A stretch of 64,000 nt of DNA from Lunularia cruciata (Eukaryota; Streptophyta; Marchantiopsida; Lunulariales; Lunulariaceae), in assembly GCA_948567375.1 (NCBI GenBank), contig OX419757.1, positions 29,202,001 to 29,266,000 on the forward strand, read 5' to 3'. Positions 46,205 to 58,432 of the stretch are shown here, in pieces; positions within the stretch are counted from its first letter, which is position 1, and every line of letters starts with the position of its first letter. The notes below the pieces were generated by a model, which worked only from the letters and a program-made list of their open reading frames with translations, ran no database searches and was not told where the DNA came from. Position numbers and translations under genes: made by a program.

Positions 46205-49100
46205 CCACGATTAAGCTAATGATGACTCATTTTAAAAGGGAAAATGGAACACATGAAGGAAGGGAGAGACAAAAGAAGTAAAAGGTGCTAGGCCCCAATA
46301 GTATCAATATTAGAAATTTACCCTACCACACCTAAGATATCCGAGGCGGAAGGTCTACAAACTAGGGAAGCATCTAAAGAAGCATCACCTAGAGTGATTA
46401 CTCTCCTATGGATTGCACCAGCCAATGCTCTATGTAGAACAATGTGCACATGTTGTCTAAAGTATGCTACAAACTATGACAGTGAGAGTGGTACCCCTGG
46501 CGTCTAATATGATAAGCTCTTGAACACTCCTTGACAATTGTGTGAAACGCCGTGTCCATTGCTCCTTATAACTCCAATGCTAGAGGAACAAAGAGGTGAC
46601 CTTGTTGTATACCTCTATACTTGGAGATCTTGCGTGTTGTTGCTCCGCTCACCAAGGAGGATGATTAATATCTCCTTCCAAAACTACATCACACATAGGG
46701 TCTATAACCACAACATCCACCATCATCACCGGATCATCTCAGACCAACTGTAAGTATGCTCTAACACTTATAGTCTGCAAAGAATATGAATGGTCCCTCC
46801 AAGTAAGGTATCCACTCTCGTACCATAACAAACACTATATCCTTGATGACATCATGGGTAGCTATCCCCTATCCTCCATAAGGACACCATGTCATATGGA
46901 CCATTGTTGTATCTAATATAGAACCACACTCACAAGTGAGCAATGAAGATGTAGACGGGTGGACCAAACCTAGGCAGAACCTCATCTCTATAAAGAACAT
47001 GGTTAGTGCGAGTCAAAATGCACTAATGCAGGGTCAAGCTAGGATCCAAGAGCTTGTGCCCTTGCCAGAGCAAGAGAAAAGATATGTTCTAGTGGCTTGA
47101 GGAATGGATGAGACAACTAATAGAGAATGTAGCATATGTTGACACTACCTCTCCATCAAGGAGAATTGCAAACCTTTGGTCCAATCTGACTGTAGTGAAG
47201 CAAAGGATGGAAGGTCTTCTTGTGCCTATTGAGATAGACCATCTCTCATTTGTTACAATAGCACTTAGAGAGAAAAGGATCCCTCCTTGAGCTTGGTCAC
47301 ATATATCTCCAAAACTGGCCTACCAACAACAACAAAATGAGAGGAAAGTAGGGGTATTGAGAGAGCACAACTACCCAAAAATGCTCTAGGTGACACCTCC
47401 TCCATGGACAATATGCCTACCCCTGCACACAAGATCAGTAGTGATATCTATCTATGTGCCGAATCTCCCATCAAACACTCAGATGTCCTTAATCCAACGA
47501 TATCACCAAAGATTCCCATAATCCTCCTATCTAAAGTTGTCAAGAGTGATAGGAAAGTCAAGTGAAATTGCTTGGGTCAAGGGAAATTGAAAGGGAAATT
47601 ATTTGAAGAAGGTAAGTCAGTTGATGTGCAATACTAGAGGAGAGTATACCAAATTCCACCTTTGGATCTCCTAGTAGAGGAAAGTCATCCACATGGAGAA
47701 TATCCTCTATAAGGACAATATCTAAGAAGCATATGATAAAATCCTCGGATCTTACTGTCACTTCAAGAATATGTAGTCCATGTGTAGATGTGACACATCC
47801 CTGTAGAAGCTCAAGGTGGGAAGGGATACCTAAAGGTGACCATGCTTGCCACTTTGACACCTTGACTTTTAAGCTACAAGATGTAGCTTGGTAGTCAAGT
47901 GATCAAAGGCTTACCTAATCTAATATACGGGGCCTACCATGTATATATAGTCTGCTAAGGAAGAAAATACACAACCAAGCACGGCCAAAGTAGTAGATAA
48001 GAGAGCTCTAAAGTGAGCCATGGCAAAAAAAGGATCCTTTAAAGGATCTCTTTGTTGTGTACCAACAATTGACTCTAAGATGGTGACTCATTCCTGTGAC
48101 CATCCATGTTGGTAGTAAAGGGAAGCAAGAGAGCCACAGAATGACCGCACAAAAGGAATGAGACTTGCCAAGGAAACTATTGGCTTCCCTAAACTCTCTA
48201 AAGATGGATGCCTAAGAGACACTATTTAAAGCAATCTCAACATCCACATATAGGACAACCCACTTTGGATGGATATATGGGAGTGCCTTGATGCACATAG
48301 AAATAGCCTTGCATCTCCAAGTGTTGCTACTCCAAGCTAATGAGGATTGAGGTGCTCTCAAAAATGAGATTGATGCTGAAGGACAATGGTGCGGCTAACC
48401 AAGCACAAAAAGATCTCTCCAATAGCAATCGGTCTACTTATGCTCTTCTCCATCATGAGAAGTTGACTAGTCCTTAACATCCAACAAATTGACGTAGGAT
48501 TATCTCCCCTTGCTACTACTATAGCCACTTGAAACAGCTCAATAAATCCACTAGAAGAATCACCTACTTGAAAGAAATCTCTAAGATGCTAATATACCAT
48601 CCCTAACAAGCTTCCTGAGGAGAAACAAGGAGTAGTGCACAATGCTTATGGAAAAAATGACCTATCAAAACATAAAAGCTACTCAGGTTGATAATCTAAG
48701 ACCTCTAATGGTACTCTCCCTCTCTTGCCATAAGATGTAATGAGCAAAGGGAAGAGATAGTCTCATCAAATGGGACTAGCCATAGACAAAGAGTGTAGCA
48801 CTTGTACTGCTCTACTTAACTCTCCTCCCTAGCCCAATGTCCTACATCGTCAAAATTGAGTGGACTCTATGGTATCTTGTGGTAGAATTTATCTCCTAAA
48901 ATGTGTAGCCCTAACCAACTCCTCTTGTAGGGCAGCCCAATCCCCCGCTTGGAATTGATGAAATCTTACAACCACTTCTTTATTCTCCACATCCCCTCTA
49001 TTCTCCACACGTCTCTAGCATATCAAAAGCAACATCAAGGGAGGAAGAAGAATAAGAACCATGCTAACTCATCCAAGAGACTATGAGCTAATGATCAGGT
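46205..49100 (-). mobile_element. Decayed LINE-type retrotransposon copy (RT to 3' end)
   Basis: Read on the - strand in broken frames: RT entry block SRPIAIGEIFLCLVSRT (about 48420-48480), RT motif A HPKWVVLYVDVEIALNSVS (about 48215-48271), GTQQ-DPL (about 48040), and active site LADYIYMVGP (about 47940) in place of the usual double Asp. Next is GLHILEVTVRSEDF...LLGDPKVEFGILSS (47560-47790). The tail holds a zinc-finger-like CECGSILDTTMVHMTWC (about 46880-46940) with HDVIKDI. A VVDPMCDVV block follows that may be part of a restriction-like endonuclease. The end has LFVPLALEL and the 3' UTR. Stops and shifts are frequent. RT identity is firm; subfamily and endonuclease are inferred. Confidence 0.7.
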
Positions 49101-49306
49101 GGTAGGCAAAAAGCCTATCTAGCCTCATCATGGAGTGTATGGGGTAGCCTATGGAATAGCCATGGACATAGAAAACTAGTCTCAAATAACCCCAAGATAC
49201 AACACACCTAAGATGTTAACCACTTCCATGACTAGATGGATATCCTTGGAACGGTCAACAAAGATATAGAAGAAGGATGCATAATCCCAAGTGTTACCAC
49301 TATCAA

Positions 49307-50030
49307 TGTGGTTTTTCATCTCACATGAGGATCCCAAGTGGTCCAATCATAGTCCTTGTGCATCCTTCCCACATGGGACCCATGTGGGAAGGATGCACAA
49401 GGACGTTTTACCCCTTGCGAGGCAAAACGTAAAAGACACACTTGGTATAGTGTATCCCGATTCACTTTGGGCGGTCTCACATGGGGAAGTGTAGCCATGG
49501 CTAAGACAAGAATAATGATCTAAACACACTATATTCCTCTCCATATCTCCCCATACTTGCAAAATCACAATTTCTCACATCCTGACTCACATGAGCAAAT
49601 TCAATCTCTCCAAATACTAAAACCTATAAACTCTCATAAATTTCAATTTCCATCTCAAAAAATTTCAATTTCAGTTCCCAAATCAACCATAAATACCAAA
49701 AGATTAGAAATGAAAACTTCAGACCCATCATCCTCAATGCTAAATAATCTCTAAACACTAAAAAAACCTTAAAATGCTCATAATTTTTTATTTAATTCAT
49801 CGTAGCCTTCAATCTAGGTACCAATGGAAGCCTTCACTCATGCGATACATATATAGATGAATTTATACTCAATTCTCCATATTCTTCTTCAATCTAGATA
49901 TCAATAGAACCCACATTGAAAAGCGACCAAAATCGATAATTCACTCATGTGATGAACTCTCTAAAATTCTAGAATATCCTTTCGTATGTTTTTCATGCGT
50001 TGCCTACTCTCTCTCGTTCCCTCACCAAAG
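49307..50030 (+). repeat. Repeat R2, copy 2
   Basis: Matches the 19473-20190 repeat in order: TGTGG start, CTCACATGAG, aagtggtccaatcatagtcctt, ttaccccttgc, acatggggaagt, then AT-rich sequence. It differs by an inverted duplication at 49352-49404. No coding region was found. Confidence 0.55.
49352..49404. repeat. 53-bp near-perfect palindrome
   Basis: The arms 49352-49377 and 49379-49404 (26 bp each) are exact reverse complements around a single A at 49378. The left arm corresponds to ordinary R2 sequence; the right arm has no counterpart in R2 copy 1. Confidence 0.95.
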
Positions 50031-50929
50031 TTTAGGCGATTCCGTTTAAAATTAGGCAGAATGACAATCCATGTGGCACTTGCTTAGAGCAACCGTGTAC
50101 AAGGTATAATCTAATATTATTTTCTTATCCAGGGCAACGTTAAGCATTCTCCCTTCGGTCCTTCGTTGATGTTGACTCTCGTAGCTGAGACTGCGAGAAT
50201 GGGTCCGGCGGCGTAAAGTTAAGTATCACGGGTTGGGTTCTATTTTAGAGAAGGTTGAACTTTCTGGATTAGACGGAGTTCGGGAACTCAGGTTGAGTTT
50301 ATCAACATAACTGCCAACTGTGGATAGTCATGCTTCTTCGTCAACTCGGCTAAAACCTCGTCTATACTACAGTACAACTAAACTGCGCAGGTTCGGGTTA
50401 GGGTTTCTTCCGCCACCCCTTGAAGACATGTGTGGCCCTGCGGACCACACACGTCGGACGATAGATCGTCATCTGACGGCGGCAACACTACTGTGCATCA
50501 CTCAGAATAAAATACTGACGAGCAATTTGCCATATTCACACCTTACAGAAAAGTCTCAAGTTCTTTAATTTATCCAGATAACAGTACTTGTTCCTTTTAT
50601 AATAGACTGCTTAATCTTGTTGTTGTTTCTGGATAGCTTGTATTCTTATTGTTGTTTGTTCCAAATTTTCCGCATTTCACATACACCATGTAGAATGACG
50701 TAAAAGGAAATAGGCGACCACATAGAACACATGAAGGACGTGATAATAGGATACTAATAGGATAGTAACTTAAAGGAATTAGATACTTAAACGACAATGG
50801 TAAGTTAAATGGCAATGATCATAAGATAACGGGATTTTCAAATTTGAAAAAAGCCATATTAAGAAGGTAAGTTACTTTATGACTATAAATTATGAAGACT
50901 AATCTGAACTAAAAGTAACGCATATAGAA
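50031..50929. other. Intergenic, nothing recognised
   Basis: Moderate GC at the left, AT-rich at the right. The 82-codon frame 50320-50568 (+) shows no family resemblance. Confidence 0.4.
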
Positions 50930-51660
50930 CAATAGGAAGGAAGACCTTACCAAAACGTTCAAGAATAAAATCTGAGAGGTAAAATGGACCTAAGTATCAA
51001 TAATATTGGAATAAGAAATTTATTCTACTGTATCTAGTTATCAGAGGTATGTAAATCAAATCGTGGAGTGTTCTAAAATGCATCATCTGGTGTGATTACT
51101 CCTGTATGGCTTGTACCCATTGATTCTCTCTCAAGAACGAAGTGAAAGAATACCAGATACTGCTTATCTAAAGTAAAATACAAAATAGAAAATTAAATTG
51201 ATAATTCTATAGTCTTTTATAGCAAAATATCCATTCCCTACAGCAAGCTAGAAGATAAAAAGGTGAAATAATATTTTATTATATGGTACAATAATTTCTC
51301 ACTACAAAACAGGAAATTGAAAAGTGAAATTTCTAATTTTTATATGAAGAGTTTTAATTGTCTAAAATAAATTACAAATAAGGAAAGTGAACCTTATTGT
51401 CATGTATTGCAAGTTCTCACACAATCTTTGACAAAGGTATCTCGAACAAATGTATTCTATTTCTAATTCCAAATTTAGAAGAACAAAAGAGCTACTGTAT
51501 GCATATTCGATACTTGGAGGACTTTGTTGGTACATCTTCACTAACCACCTATTCTTATTTTAAACTTTTCAAACCACAATTATATGAATTCTTGATGAAT
51601 ACTTCGAATTCAATCGTAAGAGGATAGGACAGATGGGGCCCAACTAGTACCTAACTCCCT
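50930..51660 (-). mobile_element. 5'-truncated, diverged LINE copy
   Basis: Shares with 46.2-46.7 kb the block order aggaagacc...aggtaaaatgga, gaaatttattctac, gcatcatctggtgtgattactcc, then tagaagaacaaaagagctac...atacttggagg. Insertions of AT-rich sequence (about 51180-51380) separate the blocks. No frame survives. Confidence 0.5.
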
Positions 51661-52026
51661 CTTTGGCTTGTTTAATATTCTACCATCACTTCGCCAACCC
51701 ATCTAAAACTACAATTCGTCCAAAACTCAATATCTTATAACATTATCATCCTTATCCCTATTATACTAATTTCCTTGAGAGTTCTTGACCAAGGCAGTAA
51801 GGCTTCATGTGGAGCAATTGTCGAAGCATACACTCTTTTATTCTTCTATATCAATGCTTATGATTAATCCTTAAATCAGTAGGCTATTAATATCATTCTC
51901 AGTTAACGGACAGTATAAAGAGCTTTGACTGAGTAGCGGCAATGAATATTTATTTCCTATAAGGAAAATAGAAATAGAAACGATGCACGAAGACCGTCCT
52001 GTTTAGTCTCCGACAAGAATGCAAAG

Positions 52027-52200
52027 GATTTCTCTTTAGCGTTTATCCTAGGGAACATACTTTTGAAGCTAAAGATCTGATGAGGAAATCCTTACGTTTC
52101 CAAAAAGTATGTCTCTTTTAATAAAAGATTTCTCTCTAGCTTTTATCGTAGGAAAACATACTTTTGAAGCTAAAGATCTGACGAGGAAACACAACTATAC
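52027..52200. repeat. 100-bp-period tandem duplication
   Basis: gatttctctttagcg at 52027 recurs at 52127. The first 65 bp of each unit, to ctgaygaggaaa, are nearly identical. Confidence 0.85.
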
Positions 52201-52384
52201 TATTAACAGCAGAAAGGCATTTGAACATGGGGGAGCTAGCTAAACTTTCTTCTTTCCTCAAAGATATATAAAAAAAAACTGTCAGAGAAGCATACCAGCT
52301 TGACAGATCTGGTTGACACTTGTCACTCCCGGGTTCTAATTGGTAATGAATCTTCCAACCAGCAAAGCACCCCAATCAGAGAAT

Positions 52385-52417
52385 CTGACCTGACCTGACC
52401 TGACCTGACCTGACCTG
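52385..52417. repeat. (CTGAC)n microsatellite
   Basis: About six consecutive CTGAC units. Confidence 0.95.
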
Positions 52418-52656
52418 TGGAGTGGTGGTTTGATTGGTTTCGGCCAGCCTTCACAGAACTAAAATGCTACACGCATGGGAATTGAAAAGCAATAGTTTGC
52501 CATATACTAAAGGATCTTTGTCGAATTTCGTCAGATTTTCAAATTAATATATAGCTTTAAGTATATATTATATGAAATATTCGAATTAGAATTAATATAT
52601 GTTTTATTGGTTAATTCATGGAAGCGTGTAACTGTCATGCGCACTATCCAGACGAA

Positions 52657-52710
52657 AGGCAAGAGTGTTGTTTCCTGCATCTTTTGTTTCGGCAGGAAAC
52701 ACTCTTGCCT
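52657..52710. repeat. Foldback hairpin with 13-nt loop
   Basis: Left arm 52657-52678 and right arm 52692-52710 are complementary apart from a 3-nt bulge (TTG) on the left arm. It may be a small foldback element or a small-RNA precursor. Confidence 0.8.
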
Positions 52711-54481
52711 ATTGGGAATCCTCTCCCGAAGTGCCTATTTGGAAAGTGAACCTTGTTGTGCTGGTCCCGAACGACACTACAACTTGAACAGTAAAACTTA
52801 TTGAATTTTCTCTGTAAATGTAATGTCATTTTGTACACATATGGTGTATATGAGGTAATCAATTTTAAGTAGAACATATGGTTAATAGCTACCCTCTACG
52901 TTCTATCGTTACTAAAGGTAGAAATCTTTCAGTATATTGGAGAACTGATCCATTGCCTTGGCATATGGATTCTTCATTTAAAATTTTGTGTGGCTTGTTG
53001 CATTTTATTCGGTTTACAAGTGTATAAATTTATTTTTGTTTTATTTCCTAGAGAAAGATGATAATCCTTTTCTTAAATAGTTTTTAGTTACTTTCTCTCT
53101 GTTTTTACCAAGGATGTTATTGAAAAAATTGTTTTGTTGTACCATGCTATCAACCTATCATTCTTGTGTTACCAATATAGCTTTTGCTATAATCATGTTT
53201 ATCTTTTCAGATCATCCAAGAATCTAAAATACTTCTCATTCAAAACACGAGATAATATCTGAATATGGAAAAGTATGGCTTAAGTATTTCCTACTAGAAA
53301 TTTGAGGATCATTGTTAAATGGATCAAATTCTTTGACTAATGAATTATTCTCTCTACTATCATAAAAGTTGTAAGAAAAGGTGATCAACGATTGTAACAT
53401 GTCTAAATTGAAGAAGGAATTTCGGAATGAGTCAATAAGTGCTCTTTCATCAGCAAACCTGTTGCTTCTTATCTAAAAATGACTATATCTATTAATGTCC
53501 GTGAACGTCCTCTGCCGTGTAACTTGCGTCCCGTGCTCATATCTCAAGAATGTAATCTTACAAAACTTACTTATTTACTGTCAGTAAAAATTCAATGAAA
53601 AGATAGTAGATCTATCTACTGCTTGATTTTCGCTAAATATAAATTAGGATCTGTAAACCAATTTATAAAACTTCTACATCACTATACAGCATTCACCGAA
53701 ACAAGGTCAAATTTAAAGGAATGAAATACAAAATTTATGGAATCAAATGTATTTCGGAATAGATTCAGGCAACCTCAGGTGTCGGCCAGGTTAATATCAC
53801 TTAAGTTTATAATATAGATTGGACCGAAATGAGCGATTCCAGAGGGATTATGAATGCAAGGTTTAGGCGAATCAAAATTGTAGGTTGTAAATTAGACGAT
53901 ACGGGGACGAGAAACGAGAGATTTGAAAGGATTCTCATCGTGCTGTTAAATTAAAGGCTTGATTAGCTACCTGGTTTAGGAGATGCTCGAGTCATCCTCA
54001 GCTTTGGGCTCAGATCAAACGACATTGGAGAGATTAGAGGAGAGATGACTGCAGTATTATCATTTTACTATACCGAACAAAAGGCTTACTTAGCTAGATA
54101 GCCTGAAAGATGATCCACTCTTCTTGATCTCCGTCAAGCTTATATGGCGATTCGTTCAAGAAGAGAGAAGGAGACACGTAAATGAAAAAAAAGACATTTT
54201 CTGAAGAAAAGCCTTGGGTTTGGTCTCTTTCACAACCTACAGAAGGAATGCTAAAAGGATAACAACATCACTCCTTCGTGATCCCCAGCAAAGGTTTTAT
54301 GGACTGGTCAAGAAACATTCTGATACACGGAGTTCTAGAACGAAGCTGAAAGCGTAACTTACTTCACAATAGAGATTTTGAGAATTAGTGTATGAACTTC
54401 TGGCGCTTCAGTAATTCCAGGACCATCTATCTATCAATGTTCGAACGATGCTTACTGAAGTAAACCATGTGAGAAGAGAGG
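52711..54481. other. AT-rich intergenic region
   Basis: No gene, RNA or repeat recognised apart from simple AT richness. Confidence 0.4.
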
Positions 54482-54740
54482 GAGTTCAGAACCACGCAAT
54501 CCCCCCGACTGGAATTTGAGTTTCCAAAAATGATAGATGATCTGACATCCTTTCGTTCAAGTCAGTTAGCACCTTACGTGGCAGCCATGAACCTAAACCC
54601 TAAACCTAAACCTAGACTGCCATGAACGGGACTTCAGAACCCCGCAATCCCCCAACTGGAATTTGAGTTTCCAGAAGTGATAGATGATCTGATACCCTTT
54701 CGTTCAAGTCAGTTAGTGGCAGCCATGAAGCCTAAACCCA
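54482..54740. repeat. Tandem duplication of about 145 bp with telomere-like junction
   Basis: The block gcaatccccc...gactggaatttgagtttcca...tcgttcaagtcagttag occurs at about 54482-54590 and about 54630-54735. Between them, 54590-54615 reads as CCTAAA/CCCTAAA units. The second unit also ends with a shorter cctaaaccc. Confidence 0.8.
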
Positions 54741-54953
54741 CCTACACAGCCCACAGAAGTGCAAATTGAGTATGATAACGTTCTCGACTTCCAAAAGCTA
54801 AAGGTGCTTCTTTGGGACCTGAAGATCGATGTCAGCTCCCTAACAAACCTCGGTACAACTGTCTTGTAAGACTGGAACACGACGTTGCTGCATATTTCTC
54901 AAGACGATACTCAGAAATCCTGAGATGATAGAAAGGAGAGAAGAAAGAAGATG

Positions 54954-54975
54954 GAAGAAGAAGAAGAAGAAGAAG
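54954..54975. repeat. (GAA)7 microsatellite
   Basis: Seven GAA units plus one base. Confidence 0.95.
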
Positions 54976-57128
54976 CTGTTGCATAGATAAGGCTAGGAGA
55001 GTAAACAAGAAAGTCGCTTCCGGTATTTCATGTTGAACTCTTCTCTTCGCTTTGTGTTTCTTTCTTACAAAGATGGAACACTTTTCTCTCATATGTCGCT
55101 CCTCTGGTTTTTCTGTTCAAATGCCATTTCGGAGTCCAAGCCAATGGACATGCAGGTGCTCCAGATGACATCGATATGTAGGTAAAGCAACTATTTAGGA
55201 TCAGAACTAGTTGGACTGTAAGTGGATGTCCTGCACTTACTTGATCTCCTACATGGTCCGCAGGCAGGTGAAGAAGAAAAATACTTGATACATTTTATCT
55301 TTTCCATTGCTTGGGCAACTACAATGAAATTAGGAACAAGACATGACTTCCATTCATGAAACTATCGTATATTCCCCCAATAACTACATTCCAATCAACA
55401 ACCCTTATCCAACGAGCTTCAAATCTGTACTTCAAACTACTCGGCAGCCTATCCACTGAACATAAGCAACAAGCAGCATCAGAGAGAAAACAACAGTTTC
55501 GTCCGGTGCCATCAACGACACTACACGAAATTTTACAGGGAGACAAGAGAAGATCTAGCCCGCTGTAAACTGCCCAACTTCAAGTCAAACACTGTAATCC
55601 TCCCTATTCTACCTTAATAAGGCTCACTAACTACTCTAGCTACCACATTAGCATCTTAGACGGGTTTCAGCCTCACCCTTCCCTCTTCAGAAACAAATTT
55701 CAGACCTCAGTAGGAACTCAGATGATGCAGCTGTAAGGAACCCTTACCTTTCGATTTCCTTCCTAGGATGACAAACGATTATCGATTATTTAGTGCTTCG
55801 ATGTGAGATCTCCAAAGCCCTTAACTCTACCTCATCCACTAACCTGCGCGAATATGCTTAAACCAACGCAGAACAAGACCACTGTAGTCATTCACTACAT
55901 AATCATCGAATCCACCGCAGAAATTGACAAGAGGGCAGCACAGCTTCCACGAACTCAATCAACTTAACCATTCCAGCCTACGAAACGCATGGATCCTCAA
56001 CTCGACTTCACACTCCCGATACCTGATAATGTCTTCCACTCTTACCTTAAGAAAACAGACTACAGTTGAGATCACGACCAGTCACGGGGCAGCTCTAGGA
56101 GAAGGGGTCAGGGGAAACGTGGCTTTCGTATTGACATGAAGATCACCATCACAAAAATATTTGCTACGTAGTCCTGGTAATTTCACCTGGCAGAGGAGAG
56201 AGCACAAAGCACATATTAGACTGGGGATGCAGGTCGGGAGACAAGGAAACTAATCTCAAGGAAAAAGGAGAAAAGAATCGTCTTAGGGTCGGAATGAACA
56301 ATAAAGATTAATTCTTTGTTGATTTCGATCATTGAGGACTCTTCGAAGTAATCGTCGAAGAGGTTAATCAGAGAAACAGAACATCCGCACTTGCAGAAAG
56401 CGGCCTATAACCCCGCCAGGAACACACGCCAAACTGAAATATGGGTCTGGTATATGACGTTAAGCTTTGGAACCCAATGAACAAAAATACACTCTGTTCT
56501 CCGGTTGTTCTCTCGTTGCTCATGTGAATTCACACCCTTCTCAAATATCGAGCTTTCCTGAACGTCACACTCGATCTAGTCACGAAAGGATCCATGTCAA
56601 CCTACCCAACTACTACTCAAGAGCAATAACCACGTCAACCTAACCGAAGCTGGTATCCACTTGATTACAGTAGCAACTCCTTCTAGGTCCACGTCACAAA
56701 CCCAACTAATAATTTTGAGAACCCACTTCTCCGCCAGTGGTTGAGTAGTTAGCTCACCTTTATACTATAGTCCAGTCATAAATTAATCGACGTCAACATA
56801 GCGGATTGCTAATTGGTTGCACGGATGCCTGTTTGTTGAGCAATGTGGCACGATGCCTAATAGCATACCCTGAAACGAAAATGAGGGGGGAATACAAGGT
56901 GTCAACAAGTGCCACAAGAAGCATAACAAAGCAAAAGTGAGCTAAAAGCTTAAGCTAGTATAGGGATTCCTAAGGCAAGCTAGGAGGAAAGTAGAACAAG
57001 CAAGCAACAACAAGTTAACATGTGACAATGTAATTTACTATTGATTGATGAGATAGAGGTACTCCAATGGCGATATATTGATTCATGAGATAGAGATACT
57101 CCAATGGTATCAACCGGGAGTGCACTAG
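54976..57128. other. Intergenic region, nothing recognised
   Basis: Several open frames of 60-75 codons on both strands lack any recognisable domain. The right end, from about 56880, has sequence typical of the neighbouring retroelement remnants. Confidence 0.4.
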
Positions 57129-57309
57129 TGAATTGTGTGATAGAGGTCCTTCAATGATATGTTTGGTAAGTGAAAAAGGAGCTAAGACATGCTAGGCAGT
57201 CCTATTATTGTTGTTCAAAGTGAATTGTGTGATAGAGGTCCTTCAATGATATGTTTGGTAAGTGAACAAGGAGGTAAGACATGCTAGGCAGTCCTATTAT
57301 TGTTGTTCA
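57129..57309. repeat. Two-copy 91-bp tandem repeat
   Basis: gtgaattgtgtgatagaggtcc starts at 57129 and 57220; the units differ at only a few positions. A related diverged phrase (tgagatagaggtactccaatgg) precedes it at about 57045 and 57090. Confidence 0.9.
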
Positions 57310-57399
57310 TCTTTGAAGACACAATGAATGAGATAATACACTATAAAGTGATTGAGATACATTATCAATAATAGTATGTGAGCAATAATAGTATGTGAG

Positions 57400-58200
57400 C
57401 ATGGTTGGAGAGAAATCTAGAGTTTTTCTCCTTTGCAAGGAACCTCATGTTGTATCCTTAAGGGGACCGTCAAAGTATTAATAAAGATGCACAAAAATCT
57501 CAACAACCAAAGGTATAAATGTATTTGAGGAGAGCCGAGGCATGTAATGGTACTCCTTTCCTTGAGTGACAATTGTCAGTGTTATTCCTGCCTAAATGCC
57601 AACTCATACCAATGTCTTTGCTAGTGGGGGTTTGCAACTACCACATCAAGCAAGGTACATCAACCATTAGTGAATGTGACAATATCTGCTCTAACATGAC
57701 AATGAGGTGGTCTTTGTATACCCAACCATTGATAAATCTATCTCTCAAACCATGTAGCTCTTAGGAACTATGCCATTGTGTCTCAAAGTGTATCATAAAC
57801 TCTAATGTGCTCTCATTGCACAATGTAAAATGTAATATAAAATCCTTTGTGTCATGCGGACAACCACATACGCATTGGTCAGGGAGCTCAAGAAGTGCCA
57901 GATTTGGTAAACTCTTTTGATGTAAAATGGAAATCCTTGATCAAAGGAGAGGCATGGAACAAAGCTCCATAGCCATTCATTCCAAAGGATAGAATCCTAG
58001 TTCTATTAGGTAGTGGTGGCTCAATAAGGATGTTGGTATGAATGTGAATATGCATACACTCATTGAAATCCGCCAATACCTTCCTAGAGTTTAGTGATAT
58101 AAAATCAATAAAAGCAAAGCGTGTTGTGCATGCAAGGCCTAACAATAAATCTCAAGCCAATGGATATGCTACTTGGAAGTCTTAGATACTTGAATTCATT
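57400..58200 (-). mobile_element. LINE fragment (C-terminal region)
   Basis: On the - strand, 57888-58145 is an 85-codon open frame with an RT-downstream block, FGMNGYGALFHASPLIKDFHFTSKEF. A zinc-finger-like CVCGCPHDTKDFILHFTLC follows in another frame (about 57815-57870). The same order, with different residues, is seen at 46.9 and 59.8 kb. It is decayed, with no RT core here. Confidence 0.5.
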
Positions 58201-58347
58201 AGTATGATAGATAACAATAAAAACGAATAACCCTAGTATCTAAAACTATCAACTAGGAGAGACCAATAGTCATAACAAGTCTCGATGAAAGAAGACAGCT
58301 CAATATAAGGACATGTAGACTAGGAAGTGGACTATTAGAGCATATGC

Positions 58348-58352
<5 letters not shown>

Positions 58353-58429
<77 letters not shown>
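58353..58429. repeat. (TA)38 microsatellite
   Basis: 77 nt of uninterrupted alternating TA. Such a tract can extrude a cruciform and is often length-variable or mis-assembled. Confidence 0.98.
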
Positions 58430-58432
<3 letters not shown>

